The notes: generated from the sequence alone by a model not told the origin. A stretch of 8,229 nt of DNA from Sulfurimonas sp. (GCA_027063295.1 JAMORZ010000122.1:1-8229); one strand, 5' to 3'; shown: positions 1 to 7,268, counted from the stretch's first letter. Numbers and translations are program-made.

Positions 1-1152
1 CACCTGATGAAAATGCTCTAATGTCACTTGAAAATCTTTTTGTCTCAGTGCTAAAAGTGCTGCTTCATTTACCAGTGCTGCAAGTGCTGCACCATTAAAG
101 CCTACTGTCATATTGGCAACCACTTTCACATCTACATCGTTTGGAACTTTTTGTAAATATTTTTCTAAGATGGAAGCTCTTTCACGTTTTGTTGGAAGTT
201 CCACAAAAATACGCCTATCAAATCGCCCAGCGCGAAGAAGTGCTGAGTCTAAAACATCTATCTTGTTTGTAGCAGCGATCACTATGATACCACTTGAACC
301 CTCAAAACCATCCATCTCTGTAAGAAGCTGATTAAGTGTTGCTTCCCGTTCATCATTTCTCTGCCCTTCACGTTTTTTACCCACTGCATCTATCTCATCG
401 ATAAAGATAATACTAGGTGCATTTTTCTTTGCAGCATTAAAAAGTTCATGAACACGTTTTGCACCCATTCCTACATATATCTGTACAAAAGAAGCCCCAC
501 TTTGATAATAAAACGGCACACCTGCTGCGTTTGCCACAGCTTTGGCTATCATCGTTTTACCAACACCTGGAGGACCAACTAAAAGCACACCACGAGGCAT
601 GCGAGCTCCAAAGCTTTTATAGCGTTTTGGATTTTTCATAAAATCTATAATCTCTTCAAGCTCAATCTTCACATCGCTTATACCACCAATATCATCAAAA
701 CTTACATCACTTTTCATTGACTCAATTGTTGTGTTAAATTCTGGCATCTCAAGATTTTGTTGCGTAGTTTTGGTTATCCCTTTTGTATCTATTGTGATAT
801 TGTTTTTTTTCTGCCAAAAACGTAGTGCTAACGACCCAAGCCCTAAAAACAATACACCATATAAAATATAAATGAGAAGATTTGATTCACTTGCAACTTC
901 AACCTTGTAATCAACAAACATCTTTGGAGTTACTTGCGAAGATGCTATCTTGTAAAATCCATCTGCAGTTTTTAGATACACATACTCTTTTGAAACAACA
1001 ACTTTTTGAACACTTTTGTTTTGAAGTATCTCATTTGCTTTTGCAAGAGTGATTGGATCTGCTACATCACGAAGCAATGCAAAAAGGATAAGTGCTACGA
1101 TAATAAATGCTGAAAAATAGAGTGCTATACGGTTAAACTTCGATGTTTGCAT
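1..1152 (-). CDS. FtsH-like membrane AAA+ ATPase/protease, N-terminal 384 codons, C-terminus outside the window
   Basis: Reading the minus strand from the ATG at 1152 gives 384 codons with no stop before the window edge, so the gene is cut at its 3' end. The order is FtsH-like: a cytoplasmic tip, TM1 at about residues 9-27, a periplasmic segment at about 28-90, TM2 at about 91-110, then an AAA+ domain from about 150. Walker A is GPPGVGKT (193-200), the pore loop is YVGMG (226-230, where canonical FtsH usually has FVGVG), and Walker B is IIFIDE (248-253). The second region of homology is present, with arginine-finger residues R307 and R310 in LLRAGRFD. FtsH is a hexameric, membrane-anchored, zinc-dependent protease that degrades membrane and short-lived proteins. 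The HExxH zinc motif would lie beyond the window, so proteolytic activity cannot be confirmed. Position next to mtaB, mscS-like and aroB matches, from memory, the second divergent FtsH paralogue of Helicobacter (HP0286) rather than its main FtsH; I therefore give no symbol. The start is set by a strong AGGAGG nine bases upstream, and the gene overlaps the end of mtaB by 20 bp. Confidence 0.93.
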   Translation of the reverse strand, partial: MQTSKFNRIALYFSAFIIVALILFALLRDVADPITLAKANEILQNKSVQKVVVSKEYVYLKTADGFYKIASSQVTPKMFVDYKVEVASESNLLIYILYGVLFLGLGSLALRFWQKKNNITIDTKGITKTTQQNLEMPEFNTTIESMKSDVSFDDIGGISDVKIELEEIIDFMKNPKRYKSFGARMPRGVLLVGPPGVGKTMIAKAVANAAGVPFYYQSGASFVQIYVGMGAKRVHELFNAAKKNAPSIIFIDEIDAVGKKREGQRNDEREATLNQLLTEMDGFEGSSGIIVIAATNKIDVLDSALLRAGRFDRRIFVELPTKRERASILEKYLQKVPNDVDVKVVANMTVGFNGAALAALVNEAALLALRQKDFQVTLEHFHQV

Positions 1153-2386
1153 AAGTTGTATCCTCCTCTACACGATAATGCTCAACTCTGATCCAATTAC
1201 CTACAAGATCCTCTTTTGCACTTAGAATAACCTTGTTAAAATGTTGATCTAATCCATGATACAACCCATCTTTACACGATTCTATTAAAACATCCAATGG
1301 TTGTGAGGAGTTTTTACGAAACTGATAATTTTTCTGCGCGACTAAACCTTCGATCTCATGAAGTCGTTGTTTTGCAAGTTTTCCATTTACCTCTTGTTTC
1401 ATATGAGCTGATGGTGTACCATCACGTTTTGAATAGCTAAATGCATGCAGATGGGTCAAAGGAAGCTCTCTTGCGTTTTGCATCGCTTCTTCCCAAAGTT
1501 CTGGAGTTTCCCCTGGATGACCTGTGATAAAGTCTGTTCCTATTGCAAAACCTTTATTAGCTAAGAACTCAAAAAGCTCTCTGTCTTGTTTATATACATT
1601 ACGTCTGTTCATCAACTTTAGCATCGTAGGAGATGTATGTTGCAATGCTATGTGCATATGTTTCTCCATCCAAGGCTCATCTAAAATCTCTTTAAACTCA
1701 TCTGTGATCTGGATAGGCTCAACACTTCCAAGACGGATACGTCTTACACCCCTGATCTGACTCATCTTTTTCATCAGTTGTGCTAAAGATGTTTTCGTAT
1801 CTACCCCATAAGATCCTACATTTGTTCCTGTAAGGATAAACTCCCCAAAACCGTTGAGTGCCAAACGGGTTATCTGTTCAAGTATTTTTGACTCATCCAT
1901 ACTTCTTGCATCACCACGAACAAAAGGGATAATACAGTATGAACAACGAAAGTTACACCCCTCTTGGATCTTAATAAAAGCTCTACTTTTTCCTACAAAA
2001 TCATCAACAATCATATCGTCAATATGGTTTAAATCACCCGGATCATAAAAGGGTTGCTCTTTTTTCAAAAGTGTATCGATTTTTTCTTTTTCACTTTGCC
2101 CAAAAACACCATGGATTCTTCCCTCTTTTAAAAGGCTCTCCCCTTTTGTGTGTGCTCCACACCCTGTCAAAAAGAGTTTTGCACCACTACCAGACTTCTC
2201 TACACCAGAGATATAGGAGCGGACATGAGTATCTGCTCCATTTGTTACAGTACAAGAGTTTATCACTATCATATCTGCTTCATCTTCATTCTGAGTGATC
2301 TCATACTCACTCAAAGCTGACATCATCACTTGAGAATCATAGATGTTGGTACGACATCCAAAGGTTTTAAAATAAACTTTTTTCAT
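1133..2386 (-). CDS. mtaB: tRNA (N6-threonylcarbamoyladenosine(37)-C2)-methylthiotransferase MtaB
   Basis: This is a radical-SAM methylthiotransferase that adds a methylthio group to t6A37, giving ms2t6A next to the anticodon of ANN-decoding tRNAs; it acts in the cytosol. With the start chosen here (417 aa), the N-terminal MTTase domain has the three cluster cysteines C11 (KTFGCRTN), C45 (NSCTVT) and C76 (TGCGAH). The radical-SAM domain starts near residue 135 and carries the CxxxCxxC motif C144-C148-C151 (EGCNFRCSYC). Roughly the last 55 residues look like a TRAM-type RNA-binding tail. The KTFGCRTN start and the NSCTVTNGAD stretch favour MtaB over MiaB (ms2i6A) or RimO (ribosomal protein S12). 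The gene opens with three consecutive ATGs at 2392, 2389 and 2386. An AAGGG at 2393-2397 abuts the first but sits six bases from the third, so I chose the third; using the first adds two residues. It follows the mscS-like gene almost directly and overlaps the FtsH-like gene by 20 bp. Family assignment is firm; exact tRNA targets are inferred from the family. Confidence 0.95.
   Translation of the reverse strand: MKKVYFKTFGCRTNIYDSQVMMSALSEYEITQNEDEADMIVINSCTVTNGADTHVRSYISGVEKSGSGAKLFLTGCGAHTKGESLLKEGRIHGVFGQSEKEKIDTLLKKEQPFYDPGDLNHIDDMIVDDFVGKSRAFIKIQEGCNFRCSYCIIPFVRGDARSMDESKILEQITRLALNGFGEFILTGTNVGSYGVDTKTSLAQLMKKMSQIRGVRRIRLGSVEPIQITDEFKEILDEPWMEKHMHIALQHTSPTMLKLMNRRNVYKQDRELFEFLANKGFAIGTDFITGHPGETPELWEEAMQNARELPLTHLHAFSYSKRDGTPSAHMKQEVNGKLAKQRLHEIEGLVAQKNYQFRKNSSQPLDVLIESCKDGLYHGLDQHFNKVILSAKEDLVGNWIRVEHYRVEEDTTYANIEV
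1161..1167 (-). promoter_or_regulatory. Strong Shine-Dalgarno site of the FtsH-like gene, inside mtaB
   Basis: The minus strand reads AGGAGGA here, about nine bases before the ATG at 1152. It lies inside the last codons of mtaB and fixes the start of the downstream FtsH-like gene 20 bp before the mtaB stop ends. It is the clearest ribosome-binding site in the window, which suggests that this gene is translated efficiently on its own rather than only by coupling. Confidence 0.75.
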
Positions 2387-2392
2387 CATCAT

Positions 2393-2397
2393 CCCTT
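2393..2397 (-). promoter_or_regulatory. Shine-Dalgarno that decides the mtaB start among three ATGs
   Basis: AAGGG on the minus strand ends directly before the first of three tandem ATG codons (2392, 2389, 2386). Its distance to them is 0, 3 and 6 bases; six is within the normal working range, so the third ATG is the likeliest start. It overlaps the stop codon of the mscS-like gene (TAG at 2398-2396). Confidence 0.5.
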
Positions 2398-4039
2398 AGA
2401 CTATTTCATGAGCATGTTCACTTGTTTGCTCATCGTGTGAAGATATATGAAGTTTTTGTGTAGGGTATGCAATGGTGATATCATCTGCCTCATTAAATGC
2501 ATCAAGTATCTCTGTAGAGATCACACTCCTAAGTGTCAGTGTTGCATAAGCATTTGTCAAGTACCATGCCTCAATATCAACCCCATGTGGCTCAATAAAT
2601 GAATATATTCTAGGCTCAACATTTGTATTTTTCAAAGAATACTGATGACGAAGTTTATTAAGCTGTTTACGGGTGATATCTGTGTAACCTTTTGAGTATT
2701 TTTTTGCTATCTCTTTGACAAGGTGCATCGCTTTTTTATGGTTTGAATCAAATGTAATAGTGATCTTTACACCATCCCAAACAGTTTTTAGTGATGAGTG
2801 AGTATAGTTTGCAATCATACGCGTAAATACATAGTTATTTGGTACAAAAATAATACGCCCTGCTCTTCTGTTGTGTGTGATAGATGTAAGCGTGATATCT
2901 TCTAAAATAGTCATACGAAGCAGTGAAATATCCATAACATCACCTACATACTTCATCCCATCCATATCGACACGAATACGGTCACCCACGTGGATACTCC
3001 CACCAATAACAATCACAAGCCAACCAAGAATAGACATAAACCAATCTTTCATCGCAATAGCGATACCGGCTGATGCAAAACCTAAAATGGTAACAAGATA
3101 AGATGCATTTTCTATATAGTTAAAAAATAAGATAAGAACAATCACCGTAAAATTCATAAAGGTGATGATCTTATTTGCCATATAGTAACGTTCATTGTCA
3201 GTGATATATTTTTTAACTACCTGTTTTAAAGAGAAAAAGATCAGAAAAACAACTAAGATAATCACACCAATCTTCATCAGACGGTACACCTGAGCCTCTA
3301 TCGCTTTGTTGATATTAAGTTCAATCACTTCAAGACGTTTTTGATACACTTCTGTTGTTGCATTTATGGTATCTAGTGCTGTTTTAAAACGCTCTAGCTC
3401 TTTGCGTTTATTTTGGGCTTGTGCTACATACCTTTTTTCTTTATCAAGCTTTTCAAGAGTTTTATAGATACTATTTTCTTGTTCAAGTAGCCCTATAAGT
3501 TCTTCTAGAGAATCTCTTCTTTTTTTGTACTCATCAAAGCCTGTGTTGAGTGTTTTTACAAGGGAGAGTCCAGTAAAAATATCAAAAGGATTTGAGATTT
3601 TTGGTATCTCTTTGATAGTTGGTGGAGTGATAAGTTGTGTAAAAGGTGCAGAGTTTTTCCCTTTGAGTTTATCTATTTGAGAGCGTAAAATCGTCTCTTT
3701 CGATATAAGAGCATTAAGCTCATCTTCATCATTTACACTTTTTGTATGTTTTTTAAGATACTCAATACGTTTACGGATCTTCTCTAAAGAGTTACGAACC
3801 TCTAAGGATGTCAGATAAGAAGCATAACTTTTCATCCATACTTTCTCTTGAGATATTTTATCTTCTATGATTTGTAACTCTTCTAAGTAAGATGATATCT
3901 TCTCCTTACGTTGTATCTCTTGTTGCTCTAAAACTTTTTTTGTTGCATTATTATCAGGTGTTTGAGGATTAACACCATTTTGTTGAGCAAAAAGTATCCC
4001 ATGAAAGAAAAATACAACAAAAAGAAAAAAACGGATCAT
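2396..4039 (-). CDS. MscS-family mechanosensitive ion channel with N-terminal periplasmic coiled coil
   Basis: This 547-aa inner-membrane protein probably opens under membrane tension to release solutes in hypo-osmotic shock. Residues 1-18 form a signal peptide (hydrophobic FFLFVVFFFHGILFA, likely cleaved before QQ). Residues about 33-250 are rich in Glu, Lys and Leu and look like two helical coiled-coil stretches separated by a Pro-containing linker (about 134-152), expected in the periplasm. Hydrophobic segments follow at about 256-275, 290-307 and 312-347. The last contains GFASAGIAIAMKDW and resembles the pore-lining TM3 of MscS. It is followed by the beta-domain signature VGDRIRV (351-357), IIFVPNN (396-402) and an alpha/beta C-terminal domain to about residue 520. 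E. coli MscS is 286 aa, so this is a larger variant with an added extracytoplasmic domain, as in some MscK/YbdG-like proteins. The ATG overlaps the aroB stop (ATGA) and an AAGG lies 11 bases upstream inside aroB, so translation is probably coupled. The fold class is solid; gating properties are unknown. Confidence 0.88.
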   Translation of the reverse strand: MIRFFLFVVFFFHGILFAQQNGVNPQTPDNNATKKVLEQQEIQRKEKISSYLEELQIIEDKISQEKVWMKSYASYLTSLEVRNSLEKIRKRIEYLKKHTKSVNDEDELNALISKETILRSQIDKLKGKNSAPFTQLITPPTIKEIPKISNPFDIFTGLSLVKTLNTGFDEYKKRRDSLEELIGLLEQENSIYKTLEKLDKEKRYVAQAQNKRKELERFKTALDTINATTEVYQKRLEVIELNINKAIEAQVYRLMKIGVIILVVFLIFFSLKQVVKKYITDNERYYMANKIITFMNFTVIVLILFFNYIENASYLVTILGFASAGIAIAMKDWFMSILGWLVIVIGGSIHVGDRIRVDMDGMKYVGDVMDISLLRMTILEDITLTSITHNRRAGRIIFVPNNYVFTRMIANYTHSSLKTVWDGVKITITFDSNHKKAMHLVKEIAKKYSKGYTDITRKQLNKLRHQYSLKNTNVEPRIYSFIEPHGVDIEAWYLTNAYATLTLRSVISTEILDAFNEADDITIAYPTQKLHISSHDEQTSEHAHEIV

Positions 4040-5085
4040 CGCTTTGTGAACCTTTCTAAAACTTTAAGTATCAATGTTTCATCGATATTATCAGTGATCT
4101 CTACATCTCCAAGACCTTTTGGAATAATAAAAGTGATCGTTGTATCTGAACTTTTTTTATCAAGAAAAAATGTTTGATAAAAACTCTGTGTATTCTCTAT
4201 CACATAAGTTGTTGGTAGATCATATTTTTCAAGGAGTGTTTTGATACGCAATGCTTCAGCTTCTTGCATAAGCCCCATCGCAACAGCAGTCGCATTTGCC
4301 ATCACCATCCCAATGGCAACAGCTTCACCATGCAGGTAAGTTTTATACTGCGTTTCATTTTCTATCACATGCCCAAAAGTATGTCCATAGTTGAGTGCAG
4401 CACGCAAACCATGCTCTTTTTCATCTTTTGCAACAACATCTGCTTTTGTTTGTACTGCTTGCTTGATCGCTTCTTGCAATACTTTTTTATCATGAAGATC
4501 CGCATTCTCTAAAAATTCAAAGAACTCTTTGTTAAATGTCACAGCCATCTTAACAATTTCAGCAACACCTGCACCAAACTCACGAGCAGGTAATGTTGAG
4601 AGAAAGTGTGGATCGATATATACAGCTTGTGGCTGATGAAATGCACCAATAAGGTTCTTGCCATATTTGTTATTCATACCAGTTTTTCCACCAACACTTG
4701 CATCCACCTGAGAGAGCAGTGTTGTAGGGATCTGAATAAAATCGATCCCTCTTTGATAGATACTAGAAACATATCCTGTCATATCACCAATAACACCACC
4801 ACCAAATGCAATGAGAAGTGATTTTCTATTAAATCTATGGTTAAAAAGCGACTCAAGTATCAAATCAACACTCTGTTGATTTTTATACTCTTCTCCATCT
4901 GGAACTGTTATGATATAAAGTTCTTTTGCAGTAATTTTACTTAGAAGATATCCAAGATGTAATCCTGCTACCTTTGGGTTTGTTATAATTGCTACTTTTG
5001 TATCAAAATGAAGTGAAGGGAGTGTGTCAATTGTTATATCGTATGAGTTATCAACACTCTTTTTTAAGGGAATATGTACTTGCAT
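4036..5085 (-). CDS. aroB: 3-dehydroquinate synthase AroB
   Basis: This cytosolic enzyme makes 3-dehydroquinate from DAHP, the second step of the shikimate pathway to aromatic amino acids and folate, using NAD+ and a divalent metal. At 349 aa it is the normal length for a monofunctional AroB. The NAD-binding N-terminal half shows PDGEEYK (62-68), the GGGVIGD glycine loop (95-101) and IPTTLLSQVDASVGGKTG (119-136), with N138 and K143 following. Metal ligands are present: E176 in GAGVAEIVK, H235 in NYGHTFGH and H252 in LHGEAVAIGM; the 17-residue spacing between the two histidines matches E. coli AroB. No catalytic residue appears to be missing. The start at 5085 begins right at the alignable N-terminus; only a weak GGAT-type Shine-Dalgarno precedes it. 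The gene follows the only sizeable gap in the window, so it may be first in its own transcript, and its TGA overlaps the ATG of the mscS-like gene. Confidence 0.97.
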   Translation of the reverse strand: MQVHIPLKKSVDNSYDITIDTLPSLHFDTKVAIITNPKVAGLHLGYLLSKITAKELYIITVPDGEEYKNQQSVDLILESLFNHRFNRKSLLIAFGGGVIGDMTGYVSSIYQRGIDFIQIPTTLLSQVDASVGGKTGMNNKYGKNLIGAFHQPQAVYIDPHFLSTLPAREFGAGVAEIVKMAVTFNKEFFEFLENADLHDKKVLQEAIKQAVQTKADVVAKDEKEHGLRAALNYGHTFGHVIENETQYKTYLHGEAVAIGMVMANATAVAMGLMQEAEALRIKTLLEKYDLPTTYVIENTQSFYQTFFLDKKSSDTTITFIIPKGLGDVEITDNIDETLILKVLERFTKR

Positions 5086-5160
5086 TATCTATCCAAAATT
5101 AAATATGTATAGATACTACTTAAATTTTGCTAAAAAACTCATAAAGAGAGGGTTTTACAC
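5086..5160 (-). promoter_or_regulatory. 75-bp intergenic gap with a possible promoter for aroB and downstream genes
   Basis: This is the only intergenic space of any size within the window. On the minus strand it holds a T-rich run at 5137-5132 and, further down, TATACAT at 5111-5105, which could serve as a -10 element. That would put a transcription start near 5098, about a dozen bases before the aroB ATG. Campylobacterota housekeeping promoters often have a good -10 box, AT-rich periodic upstream sequence and no clear -35, which fits this region but is weak evidence in such AT-rich DNA. No operator or riboswitch is visible. Confidence 0.35.
5132..5156 (-). terminator. Weak candidate hairpin plus T-run after the 383-aa gene
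   Basis: On the minus strand AAAA (5156-5153) and CTC (5150-5148) can pair with GAG (5140-5138) and the following T residues around a seven-base loop, with a two-base bulge, followed by TTTTTT (5137-5132). The stem is short, bulged and mostly A-T, so it is at best a leaky terminator. It sits just below the stop of the 383-aa gene, where a terminator would be expected if aroB has its own promoter. Confidence 0.22.
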
Positions 5161-6312
5161 CTAAGAATTACTCTTTATTTGAGCAAAACGCTCTTTTAAT
5201 AACTTTTTGAGTTTATTGATTTGTGCTAATGTGAGTTCATATTTAGAGTTCATCATTTTATTAATATGATACACCTCTGTAACCGTAATTCCATAAGGAT
5301 CTTTTTTCTCTTTTGTCATTTTTCCATCATCATCAAAAGAGTAAAGATAGAGATTTTTTCTTGTTTTTTGGATGTAATACGTCACAACTATCTCATCGGA
5401 GTGTTTCTTCTCTAGTGCGATCACAACCCTTTGATCTTTATCATACTCCTCTTGTAAATGAAGAAGATCTCTTGCATTTTCTATACTCATATAACCAACA
5501 TAAAACTTATTGTATAAATCGTGATAGCGTTGTATAGGTTGCTTCATTAAAAAATGCAAATCTACAATAAAACGTTTATGAGAACGTAGAGTTTTTGTAA
5601 TCCAACTCATAGTATTGTAGTATCTAAATGGATGAAGTTTTAAAGTATGTGCTTCAATCATCTTTTTAGACCATTTTTTCTCTTTTGGAACAAGTACCTT
5701 TTTGTTCTCTTTAAGATCTGTTATATACTCCAACACCTCATTTGCAGAGAACTCTTTAGTGAACCAAACTTTACAGTAAGATGGAAACTGTTTTGTCCCT
5801 GTTGCACCCTCATTGAGGATAATAAGAGCTTTAATCTCATAATTTGGAAAGATGATCTCTAAGAGTGCTTTTTTCTTTCTTAAACGTCGTCTAAGTTTGA
5901 GCACATTTTTTACAAGTGTCATCTCCACAAAATAAAGCTCATTGTTTTTTGTTACAAACATCGCATCAAACTCACTGATTTCACGTGATTTTGTACGGTA
6001 AACGATCTGCTCTTTCTCGCTTATGGAGAGTGTGTTTGCATAAGCTTTGTGCTTATTTTGGTGAAAACCTTTGAGGATAAACTTTGTAATATAATCATTC
6101 TCCTCTGCATAACGCAGAAGCTTTTCGTAGATGAAGTTTTCAAACACCTCACCCTCAAAAGAGCGATAGGAGCTTAGATATGATGGATCATCTTCATCTA
6201 TCCCTTTTTTTATCAAGGAGAGAAGATGTTTTGTGTTGTAATCATAATGGAGCAGATTGTCTGCTATATCATCTTTATCAAGGTTTTTTATTGTAGGTGA
6301 TATCTCTAGCAT
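5161..6312 (-). CDS. Conserved protein of unknown function, possible degenerate PD-(D/E)XK-like core
   Basis: I do not recognise a named family for this 383-aa protein. It has no signal peptide and no membrane segment, is rich in Lys and Glu, and is probably cytosolic. The middle is suggestive of a restriction-endonuclease-like fold: a helix with FENFIYEKLL (57-66), a strand with SEFDAMFV (113-120), a turn NNEL, then a strand YFVEMTL (127-133), followed by a strongly basic helix containing RRRLRKKK (141-148) and another strand KALIILNE (161-168). In a PD-(D/E)XK nuclease the acidic residues would be E58, D116 and E130. The expected ExK lysine is instead threonine (E130-M-T132), so activity may be lost or shifted. 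The C-terminal half (about 240-383) is helical with a beta-rich patch near 295-350. The start overlaps the dusB stop (TAATG), implying translational coupling. From memory a hypothetical gene sits next to aroB in Helicobacter too (HP0282), so this may be a phylum-conserved family. The nuclease idea is inference only. Confidence 0.85.
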   Translation of the reverse strand: MLEISPTIKNLDKDDIADNLLHYDYNTKHLLSLIKKGIDEDDPSYLSSYRSFEGEVFENFIYEKLLRYAEENDYITKFILKGFHQNKHKAYANTLSISEKEQIVYRTKSREISEFDAMFVTKNNELYFVEMTLVKNVLKLRRRLRKKKALLEIIFPNYEIKALIILNEGATGTKQFPSYCKVWFTKEFSANEVLEYITDLKENKKVLVPKEKKWSKKMIEAHTLKLHPFRYYNTMSWITKTLRSHKRFIVDLHFLMKQPIQRYHDLYNKFYVGYMSIENARDLLHLQEEYDKDQRVVIALEKKHSDEIVVTYYIQKTRKNLYLYSFDDDGKMTKEKKDPYGITVTEVYHINKMMNSKYELTLAQINKLKKLLKERFAQIKSNS

Positions 6313-7265
6313 TACAGTGTCATCTCGCCATTTCTAAAAAACTGATCTAATACATCACGATACTCTTGAACATCTGTGATGGTATTGACCTGATTGCGAA
6401 GTGCAGAAGCACCACGATACCCTTTAGAGTAGGTATGGGTATGTTTTCTAAACATCGGCACACCATGAGTTCCATAAAACTCTATCATCTTGTCAAAATG
6501 CTCCATGATAATCTCATGTTTGAGTGACATATCCACATGTTCACTCCCTGTTCTTAACTGATGAAAGATCCACGGAGCACCAACAGCACCCCGCCCTATC
6601 ATCACACCATCTGCACCTGTATGCTCTAGCACCCACTGAGCCTTCTCATAAGAGTCTATATCACCATTAGCTATCACAGGTATACTCACTGCTTTTTTAA
6701 TCTCTGCTATCGCATCATAATCAACAGGAGCTTTAAACTTTCCAGCGCGTGTACGACCATGCACAGCCAAAAAGTCTGCACCACTATCTTCAACCATTTT
6801 AGCGATATCTACATGGTTTTTCTCTTCAAAACCAAGACGAATCTTTACAGAAGTGAGCTCTTTATTGGATGTTTCTTTGATCGCTTTTATGATATCTCCC
6901 ATCAATGGTAGGTTAAGCAACAGTGAGCTTCCACTCCCATGTCCAACAACCTTTGGCACAGGACAACCACAGTTAAGATCAATAATATCGATACCCTCTT
7001 GCTCATTAAGTACCTCTACAGCACGCTTGACAATATCTACATCAGCACCAGCAATCTGAACAGAATAAGGATCTTCTAGTGGAGATTTCTCAAGCATATG
7101 AAGTGTCTTGGTTGAGCCATGTGCGAGGGCATTGGAGCTGAGCATCTCACTAACAGTAAGATCTGCTCCAAACTTTTTGACAACACTGCGAAAAGGCAAG
7201 TCGGTAAAACCTGCCAACGGCGCTAAAACATATACAGGGTTGTCAAATGAGAGATTTTTCAACAT
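6312..7265 (-). CDS. dusB: tRNA-dihydrouridine synthase, DusB-type
   Basis: This FMN-dependent enzyme reduces uridine to dihydrouridine in tRNA with NADPH, in the cytosol. Its 317 aa is the usual DusB length (about 320). The N-terminal TIM barrel begins with VLAPLAGFTDLPFR (13-26), a flavin-site signature. The catalytic loop is DLNCGCP (96-102); C101 of GCP is the expected proton donor, and C99 is an extra neighbouring cysteine. Further flavin and substrate residues are K141 in VKIR, H169 in VHGRTR, the IANGDI loop (198-203) and IGRGAVGAPW (223-232), which binds the FMN phosphate. The C-terminal 80 residues are the helical tRNA-binding domain. The GRGAxGxPW form fits DusB better than DusA or DusC, though Campylobacterota Dus subtypes and target positions are not settled by sequence alone. 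The start is three bases after the stop of the 312-aa gene, with no good Shine-Dalgarno, so coupled translation is likely; the stop shares one base with the next ATG. Confidence 0.94.
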   Translation of the reverse strand: MLKNLSFDNPVYVLAPLAGFTDLPFRSVVKKFGADLTVSEMLSSNALAHGSTKTLHMLEKSPLEDPYSVQIAGADVDIVKRAVEVLNEQEGIDIIDLNCGCPVPKVVGHGSGSSLLLNLPLMGDIIKAIKETSNKELTSVKIRLGFEEKNHVDIAKMVEDSGADFLAVHGRTRAGKFKAPVDYDAIAEIKKAVSIPVIANGDIDSYEKAQWVLEHTGADGVMIGRGAVGAPWIFHQLRTGSEHVDMSLKHEIIMEHFDKMIEFYGTHGVPMFRKHTHTYSKGYRGASALRNQVNTITDVQEYRDVLDQFFRNGEMTL

Positions 7266-7268
7266 ATC

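Noticed and set aside
113..331. Open frame on the plus strand, 72 codons
   Set aside because: It lies entirely opposite the FtsH-like AAA+ domain, has low-complexity composition and no Shine-Dalgarno or family likeness; it is an antisense shadow. The same holds for the other plus-strand frames, for example at 1524-1760, 1854-2048, 2871-3101, 4264-4512, 5313-5537, 6853-7059 and 7108-7338.
459..641. Plus-strand open frame opposite the Walker A region
   Set aside because: It is the complement of the conserved AAA+ coding sequence; its length is explained by constraint on the minus-strand gene.
5086..5160. Small RNA or riboswitch in the intergenic gap before aroB
   Set aside because: At 75 bp of AT-rich sequence with only a short bulged hairpin, there is no conserved fold or recognisable aptamer; it is best read as a simple promoter/terminator gap.
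5161..6312. Reading the 383-aa protein as a restriction or defence nuclease
   Set aside because: No methyltransferase, helicase, ATPase or sensor partner is next to it, the neighbours are housekeeping genes, composition matches them, and the ExK lysine is absent.
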